A stretch of DNA of 17,796 bases from JAZDGX01 sp043806645 (GCA_043806645.1 JAZDGX010000063.1:1-17796), one strand, 5' to 3'; shown: positions 1 through 8,721, numbered from the stretch's first letter. Notes: a model not told the origin generated them from the sequence alone. Numbers and translations: made by a program.

Positions 1-163
1 CGAGTGTGTCGGAAACCAACACCGAGAAGAGCTGGAGGGAGTCCCAGGGCGCCCGAAATTCGTCCGGCGAGGAGGGCGCACCCATCCCACACCCTGCGAG
101 GAGAGCGGGGACCACTCCCAGGCACGCCCATGTTCCAAGCATCCGAATCCTATGTGTGAGCAC
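1..163 (-). CDS. Putative lipoprotein, 5' part only (runs off left edge)
   Basis: An open frame of 54 codons with no stop runs from a GTG at 163 to the window edge. It begins with a short basic n-region (residues 4-7, HRIR) and a hydrophobic stretch (residues 9-23), and then has an exact lipobox, LLAGC, with the lipidated cysteine at residue 25. Such signals direct export, cleavage by signal peptidase II and lipid anchoring. The mature part starts GMGAPSSPDEFRAPWDSL; I do not recognise the family. A GGGAGG Shine-Dalgarno sequence at 169-174 lies five bases before the GTG, and an in-frame TTG at 166 is a less likely start. A sigma-54 promoter directly upstream predicts a leader of about 16 bases. 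The frame is short only because it is cut by the edge. The signal peptide, ribosome site and promoter, each found independently, all agree. Function beyond 'envelope lipoprotein' is unknown. Confidence 0.78.
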   Translation of the reverse strand, partial: MLTHRIRMLGTWACLGVVPALLAGCGMGAPSSPDEFRAPWDSLQLFSVLVSDTL

Positions 164-189
164 CAAGGCCTCCCTCCGGGATGGACTAG

Positions 190-205
190 AGCAAGAAGAG
201 TGCCA
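190..205 (-). promoter_or_regulatory. Sigma-54 (RpoN) -24/-12 promoter for the lipoprotein gene
   Basis: On the minus strand the sequence reads TGGCAC-TCTTC-TTGCT, an exact match to the core sigma-54 consensus TGGCAC-N5-TTGCW. GG (204-203) and GC (192-191) are separated by exactly ten bases. Transcription would start near 179-180, just before the GGAGGGAGG ribosome-binding region (177-169) and the GTG start at 163. The promoter lies 174 bp past the stop codon of an operon that encodes an NtrC-type activator, the obvious candidate to open it. The other TGGCAC hexamers I noticed have no TTGC at the right spacing. Confidence 0.82.
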
Positions 206-297
206 GGACTGCTGCCTGCCCTGGTTTGTAACCATGCCTCCTGCAGTATGTTACGATCATCGTGGTAGCGCCGTCCGGGTCTCGGCGCCGCAGAGGT

Positions 298-351
298 TCG
301 GAAATCCGAGGAGTCTGGCGGAAATCCGATGCTTCGACAGGGTTCGAACCC
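298..351. promoter_or_regulatory. Probable activator-binding palindromes upstream of the sigma-54 promoter
   Basis: Three short palindromes lie in this intergenic DNA: TCGGAAATCCGA at 298-309, CGGAAATCCG at 319-328 and GGGTTCGAACCC at 340-351. The first two share an 11-base identical core and their centres are 20 bp apart, two helical turns. The third centre follows after 22 bp. Relative to the predicted start near 179 the centres lie about 124, 144 and 166 bp upstream, the usual distance for enhancer sites of NtrC-family proteins with a Fis-type helix-turn-helix. The first two are the more convincing pair; the third has a different sequence and may be incidental. Confidence 0.5.
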
Positions 352-378
352 GCGAGGTCCAGGCACGGCTCCGTCCCC

Positions 379-1584
379 TCACTCCCCCGTTGCGTATCTG
401 AATCCGATCTGGACCGTGGTCTTCTCGTACTCTTCCAGCCGCACGACCGCTTCGTTGCGCTGCCACCCAAGCTGCGCCTCCATGGCCACTCCATCTCCCA
501 GGGGGCGGGTCAGGCTGAGGAGCACTCGATTGCGCTCGCCGAATTCGGGGTCGTCGGGATCCTCATAGGGATCGAGCAGGAAGGCATCGTCCTCCTGCCG
601 GCTGAAGAGGTGCCAACGCACGAGCAGGTGCAGACTCGCCTGCCAGGGCAGCAGCATCGCTGCCGCGAGATCCGTCCGCACCCGGTGAAATCCGACGCCG
701 TAGCTGTTGCTCCAGGTCCGTTCATAGGCTGCGACGATCCGCATGCTGATGGGCGTATGGCGCGCGACTCCCACTCCCAGGGCCAGCGTTCCATCCCGCC
801 GGCACCCCGCCACCTCAGCGGGCGAATCGCCCGCGGGCGCCCCCACCGCCGGCCTTTCGTGGCGGATCCCGCCCGCATCGAGAAGCAGGAGCGCATCCCA
901 GCCCGGCCGCCAACTCCAACGCCCTTCGGTGGAGATCTGGGCGGCGCTGCGTGAGCGCTCCGCGACTGGGCTCCCTCCTTCCGTGGCTCCCCCTTCAAGG
1001 GGCACACGTTCCTTGTCGAGCACCGCCATCTGCACCCGCCACAGGAGCACTTTCGTCCGGGCCGCCCGCACGACCCCTCGGACACCCCCCTCGGCGCGAG
1101 CGAAATCGCGATTCCCCCGCTCTCGTGTGTCTGCAGGGCTCTGCTGGGGGAAAAAGCGCGCCGACCCTTCCGCGAAAGCCTCCACCCAATGCGCCCGGGC
1201 GGCCCACCGCCAAGCGGCGCCCGTGACCACCATGTGCCGATTCTCCGCGGACTCCCGCAGGTAGCGTTCCGCACCCCAGCGCAGGAACAATGCCGGACCG
1301 CGCCTCGATGCGCCGGACTTCTCGGCTAGCGTCAGCCCCCATTCCAATCGCGCGTAGCCATCGGACTGCCGGTAGCGGCTCTCCACCCACTCGAGCGGAT
1401 TGCTATCCCATCCCATCGCGACGAGGGCCTGGGCATCGACGTTCCACGTCGCGCGACAATCGCTCCTCCCCACGATGCAAAGCAGCGCCCACGCCGCCAG
1501 CGCGGCGCAGGTCCCGCACGCCCCGGGCCGCCCCGTCGCAGGCATCCGCCGAGCCCTTCTTCGCGGCCGCCGCGGAGTCATCAT
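379..1584 (-). CDS. Predicted outer-membrane beta-barrel protein, family not recognised
   Basis: This protein of 401 residues probably sits in the outer membrane. The ATG at 1584 overlaps the stop of the upstream gene (ATGA), with GGGAG five bases before it; the frame is open further upstream, but that part lies inside the neighbour. An arginine-rich start is followed by a hydrophobic segment at about residues 25-39 ending near a cysteine/alanine region, a possible signal peptide; a second ATG at residue 14 would give a shorter n-region. The mature part shows alternating polar/apolar stretches typical of beta-strands, an early GWDSNPLE motif (from residue 58) resembling the 'YDSN' starts of some barrel proteins, and many W/R-rich strands. 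It ends VQIGFRYATGE and so lacks a terminal aromatic residue. It is the last gene of the kinase/regulator operon. No enzyme motif is seen, and the exact role is unknown. Confidence 0.7.
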   Translation of the reverse strand: MMTPRRPRRRARRMPATGRPGACGTCAALAAWALLCIVGRSDCRATWNVDAQALVAMGWDSNPLEWVESRYRQSDGYARLEWGLTLAEKSGASRRGPALFLRWGAERYLRESAENRHMVVTGAAWRWAARAHWVEAFAEGSARFFPQQSPADTRERGNRDFARAEGGVRGVVRAARTKVLLWRVQMAVLDKERVPLEGGATEGGSPVAERSRSAAQISTEGRWSWRPGWDALLLLDAGGIRHERPAVGAPAGDSPAEVAGCRRDGTLALGVGVARHTPISMRIVAAYERTWSNSYGVGFHRVRTDLAAAMLLPWQASLHLLVRWHLFSRQEDDAFLLDPYEDPDDPEFGERNRVLLSLTRPLGDGVAMEAQLGWQRNEAVVRLEEYEKTTVQIGFRYATGE

Positions 1585-2455
1585 TCCTGCTCCCGCCGCT
1601 GCGCTTCGCCTTCCATTTCCGCCGCTTGTTCCATGAGCGCCTCCCGCCTCGTCCTCAACCAACCCTCCAGCAGCCCCAGGATCACATCAGGCCCCGAACC
1701 CTCGGGCAGAGACGCAGGCATGCGCGCGATCAGCTCCCCAAATGCGCTCCCTGTCAGATCTGCAGGTTCTGCGGCGAGCCCATCGCCACGGACCGTCGCA
1801 GGCTCGTCGAAGATCGCCTGCTCCTCGAGAAGACGGACCCGCTCCGCGACAAGGCGTTGTTGCGCGCGTCGCCTTTGCTCCGCGGCCACAATTTCCAGCC
1901 AGCGTCCGATCCGGTCCGCCAAATCGCGAGCGTAGTCCGCCCGCTGCCGCAGCAACTCGGGCGGATCGTCCTCCCGGCCGCGCGGGACTTCGAATTCCGC
2001 CAGCAGGGAATGGTCCGGCGCCCCCGGTAGCCGCGCCCGTCTCGCCAGCAGCGAATCCAGCGCCGCGCCGGCCTCGGGGCGCGGTTGCGCCAGGCGCCGC
2101 GCCAACTCATCCTCGATCGCCGCCGTCACCACCCCCCGCAACTCCTCGCACACCAGCTCCTGCGCCAGCGCGGCGGCCGAAAGGACACGCAACGAATCGA
2201 CCAGCGACTCTCCCTCCGCAAGCAGGGCCCGGTCCCGCTCGGCGTCTCTCGCCTCCCGCGCTTGGGCGCGCGCCCGCGCCAGCGAGTCGCTACGAGCCGC
2301 GATCCGTCCGCGTTCGCCCGACAAGCGCCCGAGGCGGAGGCGGCAGTCCTCCCATACGCGCCAAAGCTCATCCGCATCCTGCGCGCCCGCCGCCACCGGC
2401 AGCACGCCCAGGCCGAGGATCAGGCTCGCCCGCACGATGTGTCTGCTCCGGCCGA

Positions 2456-2459
<4 letters not shown>
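1581..2459 (-). CDS. Periplasmic coiled-coil protein, family not recognised
   Basis: The product of 292 residues has a signal peptide (hydrophobic residues 10-22, likely cleavage after AGA near residue 26). The rest is almost wholly helical: Arg/Glu/Ala/Leu-rich heptad-like stretches at about residues 35-130 and 165-215 and again at the C-terminus, with two cysteines and no catalytic motif. The GTG start shares bases with the regulator's stop codon (GTGA), so translation is probably coupled; a GTG at residue 9 would still give a shorter signal peptide. Its stop overlaps the ATG of the beta-barrel gene. It therefore lies between a two-component system and an outer-membrane protein, and may bridge or chaperone in the periplasm. 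The arrangement recalls Zra or Psp envelope-stress loci, but I see no sequence motif that proves kinship. Confidence 0.75.
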
Positions 2460-3829
<1,370 letters not shown>

Positions 3830-3833
3830 GGCC

Positions 3834-5405
3834 CTACCCCTCCACCCCGGCGGGCACCGCGAGCAGCAGGAGCGCGCCCCCGAGGGAGCTCCGGCCGACG
3901 GTGATGCCGATGCCGTTCAATTCGCACAGCCTGCGCACGATGGCCAGGCCCAGGCCGGCGCCCTGCGCCCGTGTGCTGTGGAAGGGTTCGAAAACCCGCT
4001 CCACTTCTTCCGCAGCAATGCCGCAGCCCGAGTCCTCGATGCGGATCACGACCCCTGCCGCCCGGGCCGCTCGAGTGATCGGCCGGGCCTCCGGCCCCCC
4101 GTCCTCCCCCGCCACGCTCCCGCCTCCATCTCCGGATCGTGCCGCGCGCACTCTGACACGGCCCTCCGGCCCCGCCGCCTGCATGGCATTGCGCATCAAG
4201 TTCAGCAGAATCTGTCTCAGATGTCCTCCGTCACACCAGACTGCCTCTACCGACGCCTCGATCTCCAGGGCCCCTCTCCACAGCAGCGCTGCCCGAGCGT
4301 TCTCCCCGCTCTCCTCAAGTGCTTGCACCAAGTTTACCCGTTCACCCTCCGGGGGCTCCGGCCGGGCGAAAACGAGAAAGTCGGCGACCACTTTCTCCAG
4401 CCGGTTGGCCTCCGCCAGAATACGCTGCGCGTGGGCCGCCCGCGCGGGTGAAAGTTCCCCCGCCTGCGACAGCATCTCCGCGTACAGCACGAGCCCTCCG
4501 AGAGGGTTGCGGATTTCGTGGGCCACGCCGCCCAGCATCGCCCGCAACTGCCGCTCGCGCACATGGACGGCACCGCGCATCGCCTCGAGAGCCTTGGCCA
4601 GGTCTCCGATCTCGTCTCGTCCCAGGAATGGGACGGTCGAGGCCAAATCCCCCGTCTCCATGCGGCCCGCGATCTCCGCGAGCCGGTGGATCCGCCCCGC
4701 GATCAGTCGCGACACGATAAAGGCGCCTGCGAGCACCAGTAGCAAGCCGGCCAAGCCCGCGGCGGCGAGAGTCCCGCGCATGGCACGCACGACCCCCAAG
4801 GACTGGGAGGGAGCCTCCACGACAAGCACGCCCAACGGCAGGCCGCGCGCACGCAACTCGACCGAACCGCCCGACGCGGAGGCGTCGGGAAGGCGCGCCG
4901 GGCCCGTATCGCCCGCAGGGGCGTGGATCGGCGCGAGACCGACCTTCACGCGACGCCCGCCGACGGCCTGGAAGAGGGGTGTACTGGCGGTAAGACCCGC
5001 CCGCACCTGATCGAGCTCGGCGGTCAACAGATGTGCGCGGGGCGCCATCGAACCGATCGGCAGGAGGGTCTCGCTGTCCACGACCACCCTGCCCTGCAAA
5101 TCCCATACGGCCAGCCGCTCGGCTCCCGATGCCACGCGGACCGCATCGAGACGGCCCCGCAGATGGCGGGCTGTCCGACTCTCCTCCTCACCCGGCCCCA
5201 GAGAGAAAGCGAAGCGCCAGGTTTCTTCAGGGATCGACGTGGCAACGGCAACGGCCAAGGCTTCGACCCTGCGACCCAATTCGGCCTCGAGAGCCCGCCG
5301 GGCCTGCCACTCGAGCAGCAGGCCGGCCGCAACGAGCGTCGGCAGCGCCGTTATGGAAAAGACCAGGAAGAGCTTCGTGCCTATGCCGCGTGGCAGCGCC
5401 CTCAC
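3834..5405 (-). CDS. Membrane sensor histidine kinase (HAMP, HisKA, HATPase)
   Basis: This 523-residue kinase has a first membrane segment at about 10-32, a periplasmic sensor region of roughly 175 residues (33-208), a second membrane segment at about 209-233 and a HAMP linker to about 285. The H-box is GGVAHEIRNPLGG with phospho-acceptor H296. The ATPase domain carries the N-box LLNLMRNAMQA (N406), G1 box EDSGCGI (D458) and FEPFHST...GAGLGLAIV. A glycine/serine-rich insert (about 423-445) lies inside the ATPase domain. The GTG start has GGAGG six bases upstream. The response regulator gene starts four bases after its stop, so the two are surely partners. The periplasmic domain suggests an envelope or extracellular signal. 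In layout it resembles ZraS/NtrB-like kinases that pair with sigma-54 regulators; the ligand cannot be read from the sequence. Confidence 0.96.
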   Translation of the reverse strand: MRALPRGIGTKLFLVFSITALPTLVAAGLLLEWQARRALEAELGRRVEALAVAVATSIPEETWRFAFSLGPGEEESRTARHLRGRLDAVRVASGAERLAVWDLQGRVVVDSETLLPIGSMAPRAHLLTAELDQVRAGLTASTPLFQAVGGRRVKVGLAPIHAPAGDTGPARLPDASASGGSVELRARGLPLGVLVVEAPSQSLGVVRAMRGTLAAAGLAGLLLVLAGAFIVSRLIAGRIHRLAEIAGRMETGDLASTVPFLGRDEIGDLAKALEAMRGAVHVRERQLRAMLGGVAHEIRNPLGGLVLYAEMLSQAGELSPARAAHAQRILAEANRLEKVVADFLVFARPEPPEGERVNLVQALEESGENARAALLWRGALEIEASVEAVWCDGGHLRQILLNLMRNAMQAAGPEGRVRVRAARSGDGGGSVAGEDGGPEARPITRAARAAGVVIRIEDSGCGIAAEEVERVFEPFHSTRAQGAGLGLAIVRRLCELNGIGITVGRSSLGGALLLLAVPAGVEG

Positions 5406-5419
5406 CGCCTGCCTCCGGA

Positions 5420-5459
5420 GATCCGGCCGATCGTGGGTTCGGTCCGATCCGGGCCGATC
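5420..5459. repeat. Pair of GATCCGG(G)CCGATC repeats upstream of the kinase gene
   Basis: GATCCGGCCGATC (5420-5432) and GATCCGGGCCGATC (5446-5459) are near-identical, partly palindromic direct repeats 26 bp apart, filling most of the 58-base gap between the deacetylase and kinase genes. They could be an operator for the kinase operon or chance in GC-rich DNA. They do not match the palindromes at 298-351. Confidence 0.35.
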
Positions 5460-5463
5460 TTGG

Positions 5464-6597
5464 TCAGGGTTCCAACCCGTGATGGGGAAAGAGCTGCTGG
5501 CGAAGCTGGCGGATGATCATCGCCGTCGCCTCACCGTCGACCGGGATGCCGGCGGACGGCACGGGAGCGCTCCAGAGGTCGGCGGGCCAGACCATGCCCT
5601 TGGCGATTCCCGGCAGCTCCCGATCGGGCAAGGGGAGACGCTCTCCAGGCTGCCAGCCGACCATGGCTCCCCACGCGAGCGTCCAGGCGCGCATGGCGTT
5701 GGCCAGATCGTACCCGCCTCCGCCGACCGCCAGCCAGGGCAGCTCGAGCGAGGCGATCCGGCCCAGGATCTCCCACCATCCCCTCAGGTGAAGGCCCATG
5801 GAGGCCAGCGGATCCCCTTGCAGCGCATCTGCCCCGAGTTCCGTCAGCAACACGTCCGGTTCGAAAGCCTGAATCAACGGTGCCGCCACATGGGCCCAGA
5901 CCTGGAGATAGGTCTCATCGGCCATGCAGGGCAGCAGGGGCACATTGGCCGCGTACCCGGCACCTTCCCCGCGACCGATTTCGTTCAGGAATCCCGAGCC
6001 GGGAAAGAGCGTCCGCCCGTCCTGATGAATCGAGAGCGTGAAGACCCGCGGATTCTCGTAGAAGGCCTGCTCGACGCCGTCCCCGTGATGGGCATCAAGA
6101 TCGAAGTAGAAAACGCGTTTGCCTCGCGCGAGCAGATAATCGATGGCCACGACGACGTCGTTGACGTAGCAGAATCCGGAAGCCCGCCGACGCAGCGCAT
6201 GGTGCAACCCGCCCCCAGGGTGAAACACGCGGCGTGTCTCCTGCGCCGCAATCAAGCGTGCGGCTTCCAGGGTCCCACCGGCGGTATTCAGCGCGTAGTC
6301 CCAGAGGCCTGGGAAAACCGGGTTATCCCCCGAGCCCAAACCGTGCACAAAGAGCGCCGGAGTGTGAATGCCCTGGGAAACCGCCTCCAGGACATCCAAG
6401 TAGACCGAATCGTGGGCGACCAGCAGATCCTCCCGGGTGGCAGGCTCGAAGGAGCGCACCTCTCGATCCGCTCCCTCGAAGAGACCGAGCCGCCGGCAGA
6501 GATATTCGGTGAGCCAGATGCGCTCGAGCCGGAACGGGTGCGTCTCGCCGTAGTCGTACTGGACAACGGCCGGGTTGTAGAGGAAGATCGCACGCAT
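5464..6597 (-). CDS. acuC: Histone deacetylase-family hydrolase, AcuC-like
   Basis: This 377-residue zinc hydrolase removes acetyl (or related acyl) groups from lysines; AcuC is known to deacetylate and so reactivate acetyl-CoA synthetase. Family marks are all present: HPGGGLHHA with the catalytic pair H132/H133, ASGFCYVND, zinc ligands D168 and H170 in DLDAHHGDG and D257 in ELGADAL, and GGGGYDLANA with transition-state Y296. Its length and the HPGGGLHHA...ASGFC string fit AcuC better than acetylpolyamine hydrolases. No acetyl-CoA synthetase or acetyltransferase gene is nearby, so the substrate is open. The ATG at 6597 has no Shine-Dalgarno sequence, and a promoter-like sequence ends eight bases before it. 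It may be the first gene of the kinase operon or a separate unit, since 58 bases separate them. Confidence 0.93.
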   Translation of the reverse strand: MRAIFLYNPAVVQYDYGETHPFRLERIWLTEYLCRRLGLFEGADREVRSFEPATREDLLVAHDSVYLDVLEAVSQGIHTPALFVHGLGSGDNPVFPGLWDYALNTAGGTLEAARLIAAQETRRVFHPGGGLHHALRRRASGFCYVNDVVVAIDYLLARGKRVFYFDLDAHHGDGVEQAFYENPRVFTLSIHQDGRTLFPGSGFLNEIGRGEGAGYAANVPLLPCMADETYLQVWAHVAAPLIQAFEPDVLLTELGADALQGDPLASMGLHLRGWWEILGRIASLELPWLAVGGGGYDLANAMRAWTLAWGAMVGWQPGERLPLPDRELPGIAKGMVWPADLWSAPVPSAGIPVDGEATAMIIRQLRQQLFPHHGLEP

Positions 6598-6605
6598 AGT
6601 TTGTC

Positions 6606-6634
6606 ATCGTAGACCATGACTCAGGGACAGGCAA
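6606..6634 (-). promoter_or_regulatory. Possible sigma-70-type promoter for the deacetylase gene
   Basis: On the minus strand TTGCCT (6634-6629) and TACGAT (6611-6606) are separated by 17 bases; each matches consensus at four of six positions. The -10 box ends eight bases before the ATG, so the transcript would begin at or next to the start codon. That fits the absence of a ribosome-binding site (leaderless mRNA). The match is moderate, and this 53-base divergent gap must also serve the plus-strand genes. Confidence 0.4.
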
Positions 6635-6650
6635 GGGGACGTACGAACCC

Positions 6651-7229
6651 TTGAGGAACGAAACCGACCGCGGGCCGCATGCAGGACCGTGGATCCCTGC
6701 GGACCCGGTCACGGACCGGGTTCTCCCGCTCGTCGGCGTCCTGGCACGGCCGCCCCACCCGGCGACCATCGAGACACGCCTGGAGGCCCTCTTCGGACCC
6801 ATCCTGCTGCGCAGCCCCGCCTGGGAGTTCACCGCGACTCGTTACTACGAACGGGAGATGGGCACGGGGCTGATGCGCTCGTTCTTCGCCTTCCCCCCCA
6901 CCCGTTTTCTCTCGCTCCCCGCATGGAAACTCGCCACCGGCCGCCTCGAACACGATTGGAGCGGTCCGGACGGACGGCGCGTTAACCTCGATCCAGGGTA
7001 TGTCTCCCTGGGCGGGCTGTTCCTCGCTTCGACCACACCCGCCGCGCAGCGCATTCCTCTCTCGCACGGCATCCACGCGGAGATCACTCTGTTTTACGCT
7101 CGGGGAGAGTGGCAGGTGCTGCCCTGGACATTCCCAGACTTCCGTTGCGCGACCTACCATCCGTTCCTGACCGAATGCCGCGAGGCACTGAAGCGGGCTC
7201 TTCGCGCAGGGGAACCCCAAAGTGCCTGA
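6651..7229 (+). CDS. DUF4416 family protein
   Basis: The 192-residue product matches the DUF4416 pattern as I know it: an N-terminal P-L-V-G-V-L-A segment, FGPILLRSPAWEFT...YYEREMG, a central RRVNLDPGYVSL motif, and a final HGIHAEITLFYARGEWQVLPWTFPD-type block (shown here only in part: AEITLFY and PWTFPDFR). Its biochemical function is unknown. No ATG or GTG is available upstream in this frame after the stop at 6597-6599, so the TTG at 6651 is the best start; AAGGGG lies about 12 bases before it, rather far. The gene overlaps the next one by eight bases, so the two are likely co-translated. The pairing with a radical SAM gene suggests a shared pathway, not yet defined. Confidence 0.85.
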   Translation: MRNETDRGPHAGPWIPADPVTDRVLPLVGVLARPPHPATIETRLEALFGPILLRSPAWEFTATRYYEREMGTGLMRSFFAFPPTRFLSLPAWKLATGRLEHDWSGPDGRRVNLDPGYVSLGGLFLASTTPAAQRIPLSHGIHAEITLFYARGEWQVLPWTFPDFRCATYHPFLTECREALKRALRAGEPQSA

Positions 7230-8682
7230 GGGCAGCGCCGCAGGCCGTCTGCCTCACGTCCGCTCGCGTTCGGCCCTGCTCATCCATCCCTGGATCGCCG
7301 ACTTCGCCGCATACGACTTCTGGATCCAGCCGCTCGGCCTGCTTTTCGTGGGAGGCTTCCTGCGATCACGTGGCTGGGATGTACGACTCCTTGACGCACT
7401 GGCCGGATCGCGCGAGGAGCAGCGCGCGCGATGGGACGGCACCGCCCCCTTCGCTTCCACGGAGACGCCCTTGCCGGCGGCGGGGATCCTCCCCGAAACC
7501 CCGAGCGCACATCGACGCACCTTCCGCCGCTATGGGGTCCCGCCGGAGGAATTCGAGCGCCGAGCGGCCGCGGCCCCTCCTGCAGGCATCGTGCTCGTGA
7601 CGCTCCAGATGACGTATTGGTATCCCGCTCTGGAAGAGACGCTCGCCCTCCTGGCGCGCACCCATCCCGAGGCGCCCATCATTCTGGGAGGCGGATACGC
7701 GGCCCTGCTGCCCCACCATGCGGCGGCTCGACCCGGCGTCGATGCGATCGTCAGCCACCGGCTCCCGCAACAGGTCCTTCCACGCCTGTGCGCCCTCATT
7801 GGGGAACCGCCCCCCCTTCCCGAGGAAATCGACCGGCTGACGGCGGACTGGGACTTGTGCGAGACGTTGCCTCACGCGGCGATTCTGACTTCCTTCGGCT
7901 GCCCCTTCCGCTGTCCGTATTGCGCCACGAGCGGGACCTTCGGCGCTTGGCGCCCGCGTTCGCAGGAGGCGCTCCTGGCGGAGGTGCGCTCTCTTGCGAG
8001 CCGGCCGGGCCTCCAGCATCTCGCCTGTTACGACGATGCCCTGCTCCATCGCAGTGCCGAGCATTTCCTGCCCCTCGTGGCACGCCTGGCGCGCGAGGGC
8101 TGGGGTGCACCACGCTTCCGCTGGCACTTCCCAAACGCGCTGCATGCGCGCTGGCTGGATCGTCACGTCGCCGCCGCCTTGCGTGCGCTCGGCACCGAGA
8201 CGGTGTGGCTGGGCGTGGAGAGCTGCGACCCCGCCTTTCAGGCACGGACGGGTGGCAAGGTACGGATGCGGCACGTCGAGCGCGCAGTTCAAGCACTCGA
8301 AAGCGAGCGGGCCCGCCCGCGTCATCTCGGAGCCTATCTCCTGGCCGGAGTCCCGGGCCTGCGGCCGGAGACGGTGGTCCAATCCATGGAACGCCTCCAC
8401 GGTCTCGGGATCCACATCGCGCTCGCCGCATTCAGCCCGATTCCGGGCACGCCGCTTTTCGGATCCATGGTCGGCCGCGAGCCGCGTCTAATCCTGGAAC
8501 CCCTCTGGCAGAACAACACGCTGCGACAGATGGCGGATGGAAACACCTGGGAGCGACTCAGGGAATACGCCCGGGCGCTGAACGGTCGCCTCGAATCGTC
8601 CTCACCGGGCGATGCGGATCGAGATACTCGGCGAATCGACTGGGTTCCTCCCGCGAAGAGCAGGGAGCGGGCAGCAAGATGA
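7222..8682 (+). CDS. B12-binding-type radical SAM protein
   Basis: This 486-residue protein has an N-terminal Rossmann-like region resembling cobalamin-binding domains (about 18-190; IHPW near 21, QPLGLLFVGGFLRSRGWDV, then IILGGGYAALL). The radical SAM core follows, with the cluster motif CPFRCPYC (C227, C231, C234) that binds [4Fe-4S] and SAM. Later strands include WLGVESCDP and LAGVPGLRPET, as in elongator/MiaB-like cores. I see no DxHxxG motif, so cobalamin may be bound base-off without a protein histidine, or not bound at all. Substrate is unknown. The GTG start at 7222 overlaps the stop of the DUF4416 gene (GTGCCTGA), with CAGGGGA upstream. A strong terminator follows the stop by four bases. 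The last 30 residues are charged and look disordered. Confidence 0.9.
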   Translation: MPEGSAAGRLPHVRSRSALLIHPWIADFAAYDFWIQPLGLLFVGGFLRSRGWDVRLLDALAGSREEQRARWDGTAPFASTETPLPAAGILPETPSAHRRTFRRYGVPPEEFERRAAAAPPAGIVLVTLQMTYWYPALEETLALLARTHPEAPIILGGGYAALLPHHAAARPGVDAIVSHRLPQQVLPRLCALIGEPPPLPEEIDRLTADWDLCETLPHAAILTSFGCPFRCPYCATSGTFGAWRPRSQEALLAEVRSLASRPGLQHLACYDDALLHRSAEHFLPLVARLAREGWGAPRFRWHFPNALHARWLDRHVAAALRALGTETVWLGVESCDPAFQARTGGKVRMRHVERAVQALESERARPRHLGAYLLAGVPGLRPETVVQSMERLHGLGIHIALAAFSPIPGTPLFGSMVGREPRLILEPLWQNNTLRQMADGNTWERLREYARALNGRLESSSPGDADRDTRRIDWVPPAKSRERAAR

Positions 8683-8686
8683 AAAC

Positions 8687-8714
8687 AAGCCTGCCCCGGA
8701 GATCGGGCAGGCTT
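8687..8714. terminator. Bidirectional intrinsic terminator
   Basis: A perfect 10-bp inverted repeat, AAGCCTGCCC (8687-8696) and GGGCAGGCTT (8705-8714), encloses an eight-base loop. On the plus strand the T-rich TTCTTT follows; on the minus strand GTTTTC follows. It sits between convergent units and should end both the radical SAM transcript (plus) and the secG/tRNA transcript (minus). Confidence 0.88.
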
Positions 8715-8721
8715 CTTTCCA

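Larger units (their letters stand above)
164..378. other. Intergenic regulatory region between beta-barrel gene and lipoprotein gene
   Basis: These 215 bases hold the sigma-54 promoter (190-205), a short leader, and the phased palindromes (298-351). They also contain an inverted repeat GCGCCG-N9-CGGCGC at 268-288, between promoter and palindromes, which could shape the DNA or be chance in GC-rich sequence. No convincing terminator with a T-run follows the beta-barrel gene, so some read-through into the lipoprotein gene is possible. I see no credible gene on either strand here. Confidence 0.6.

Noticed and set aside
330..375. tRNA-like T-arm (GGGTTCGAACCC) and a nearby GTGGTAGCG D-arm-like string
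   Set aside because: No acceptor stem, D-arm and anticodon arm can be assembled around it on either strand; the T-stem pairs only with wobbles or a mismatch. It is better explained as a palindrome in the regulatory region.
262..954. Plus-strand open frame of 230 codons
   Set aside because: It is antisense to the barrel gene and crosses the regulatory region; arginine/proline-rich with no recognisable domain.
6742..6757. TGGCAC hexamers at 6742 and 8078 as further sigma-54 promoters
   Set aside because: No TTGC follows at the required five-base spacing, and they lie inside coding sequence.
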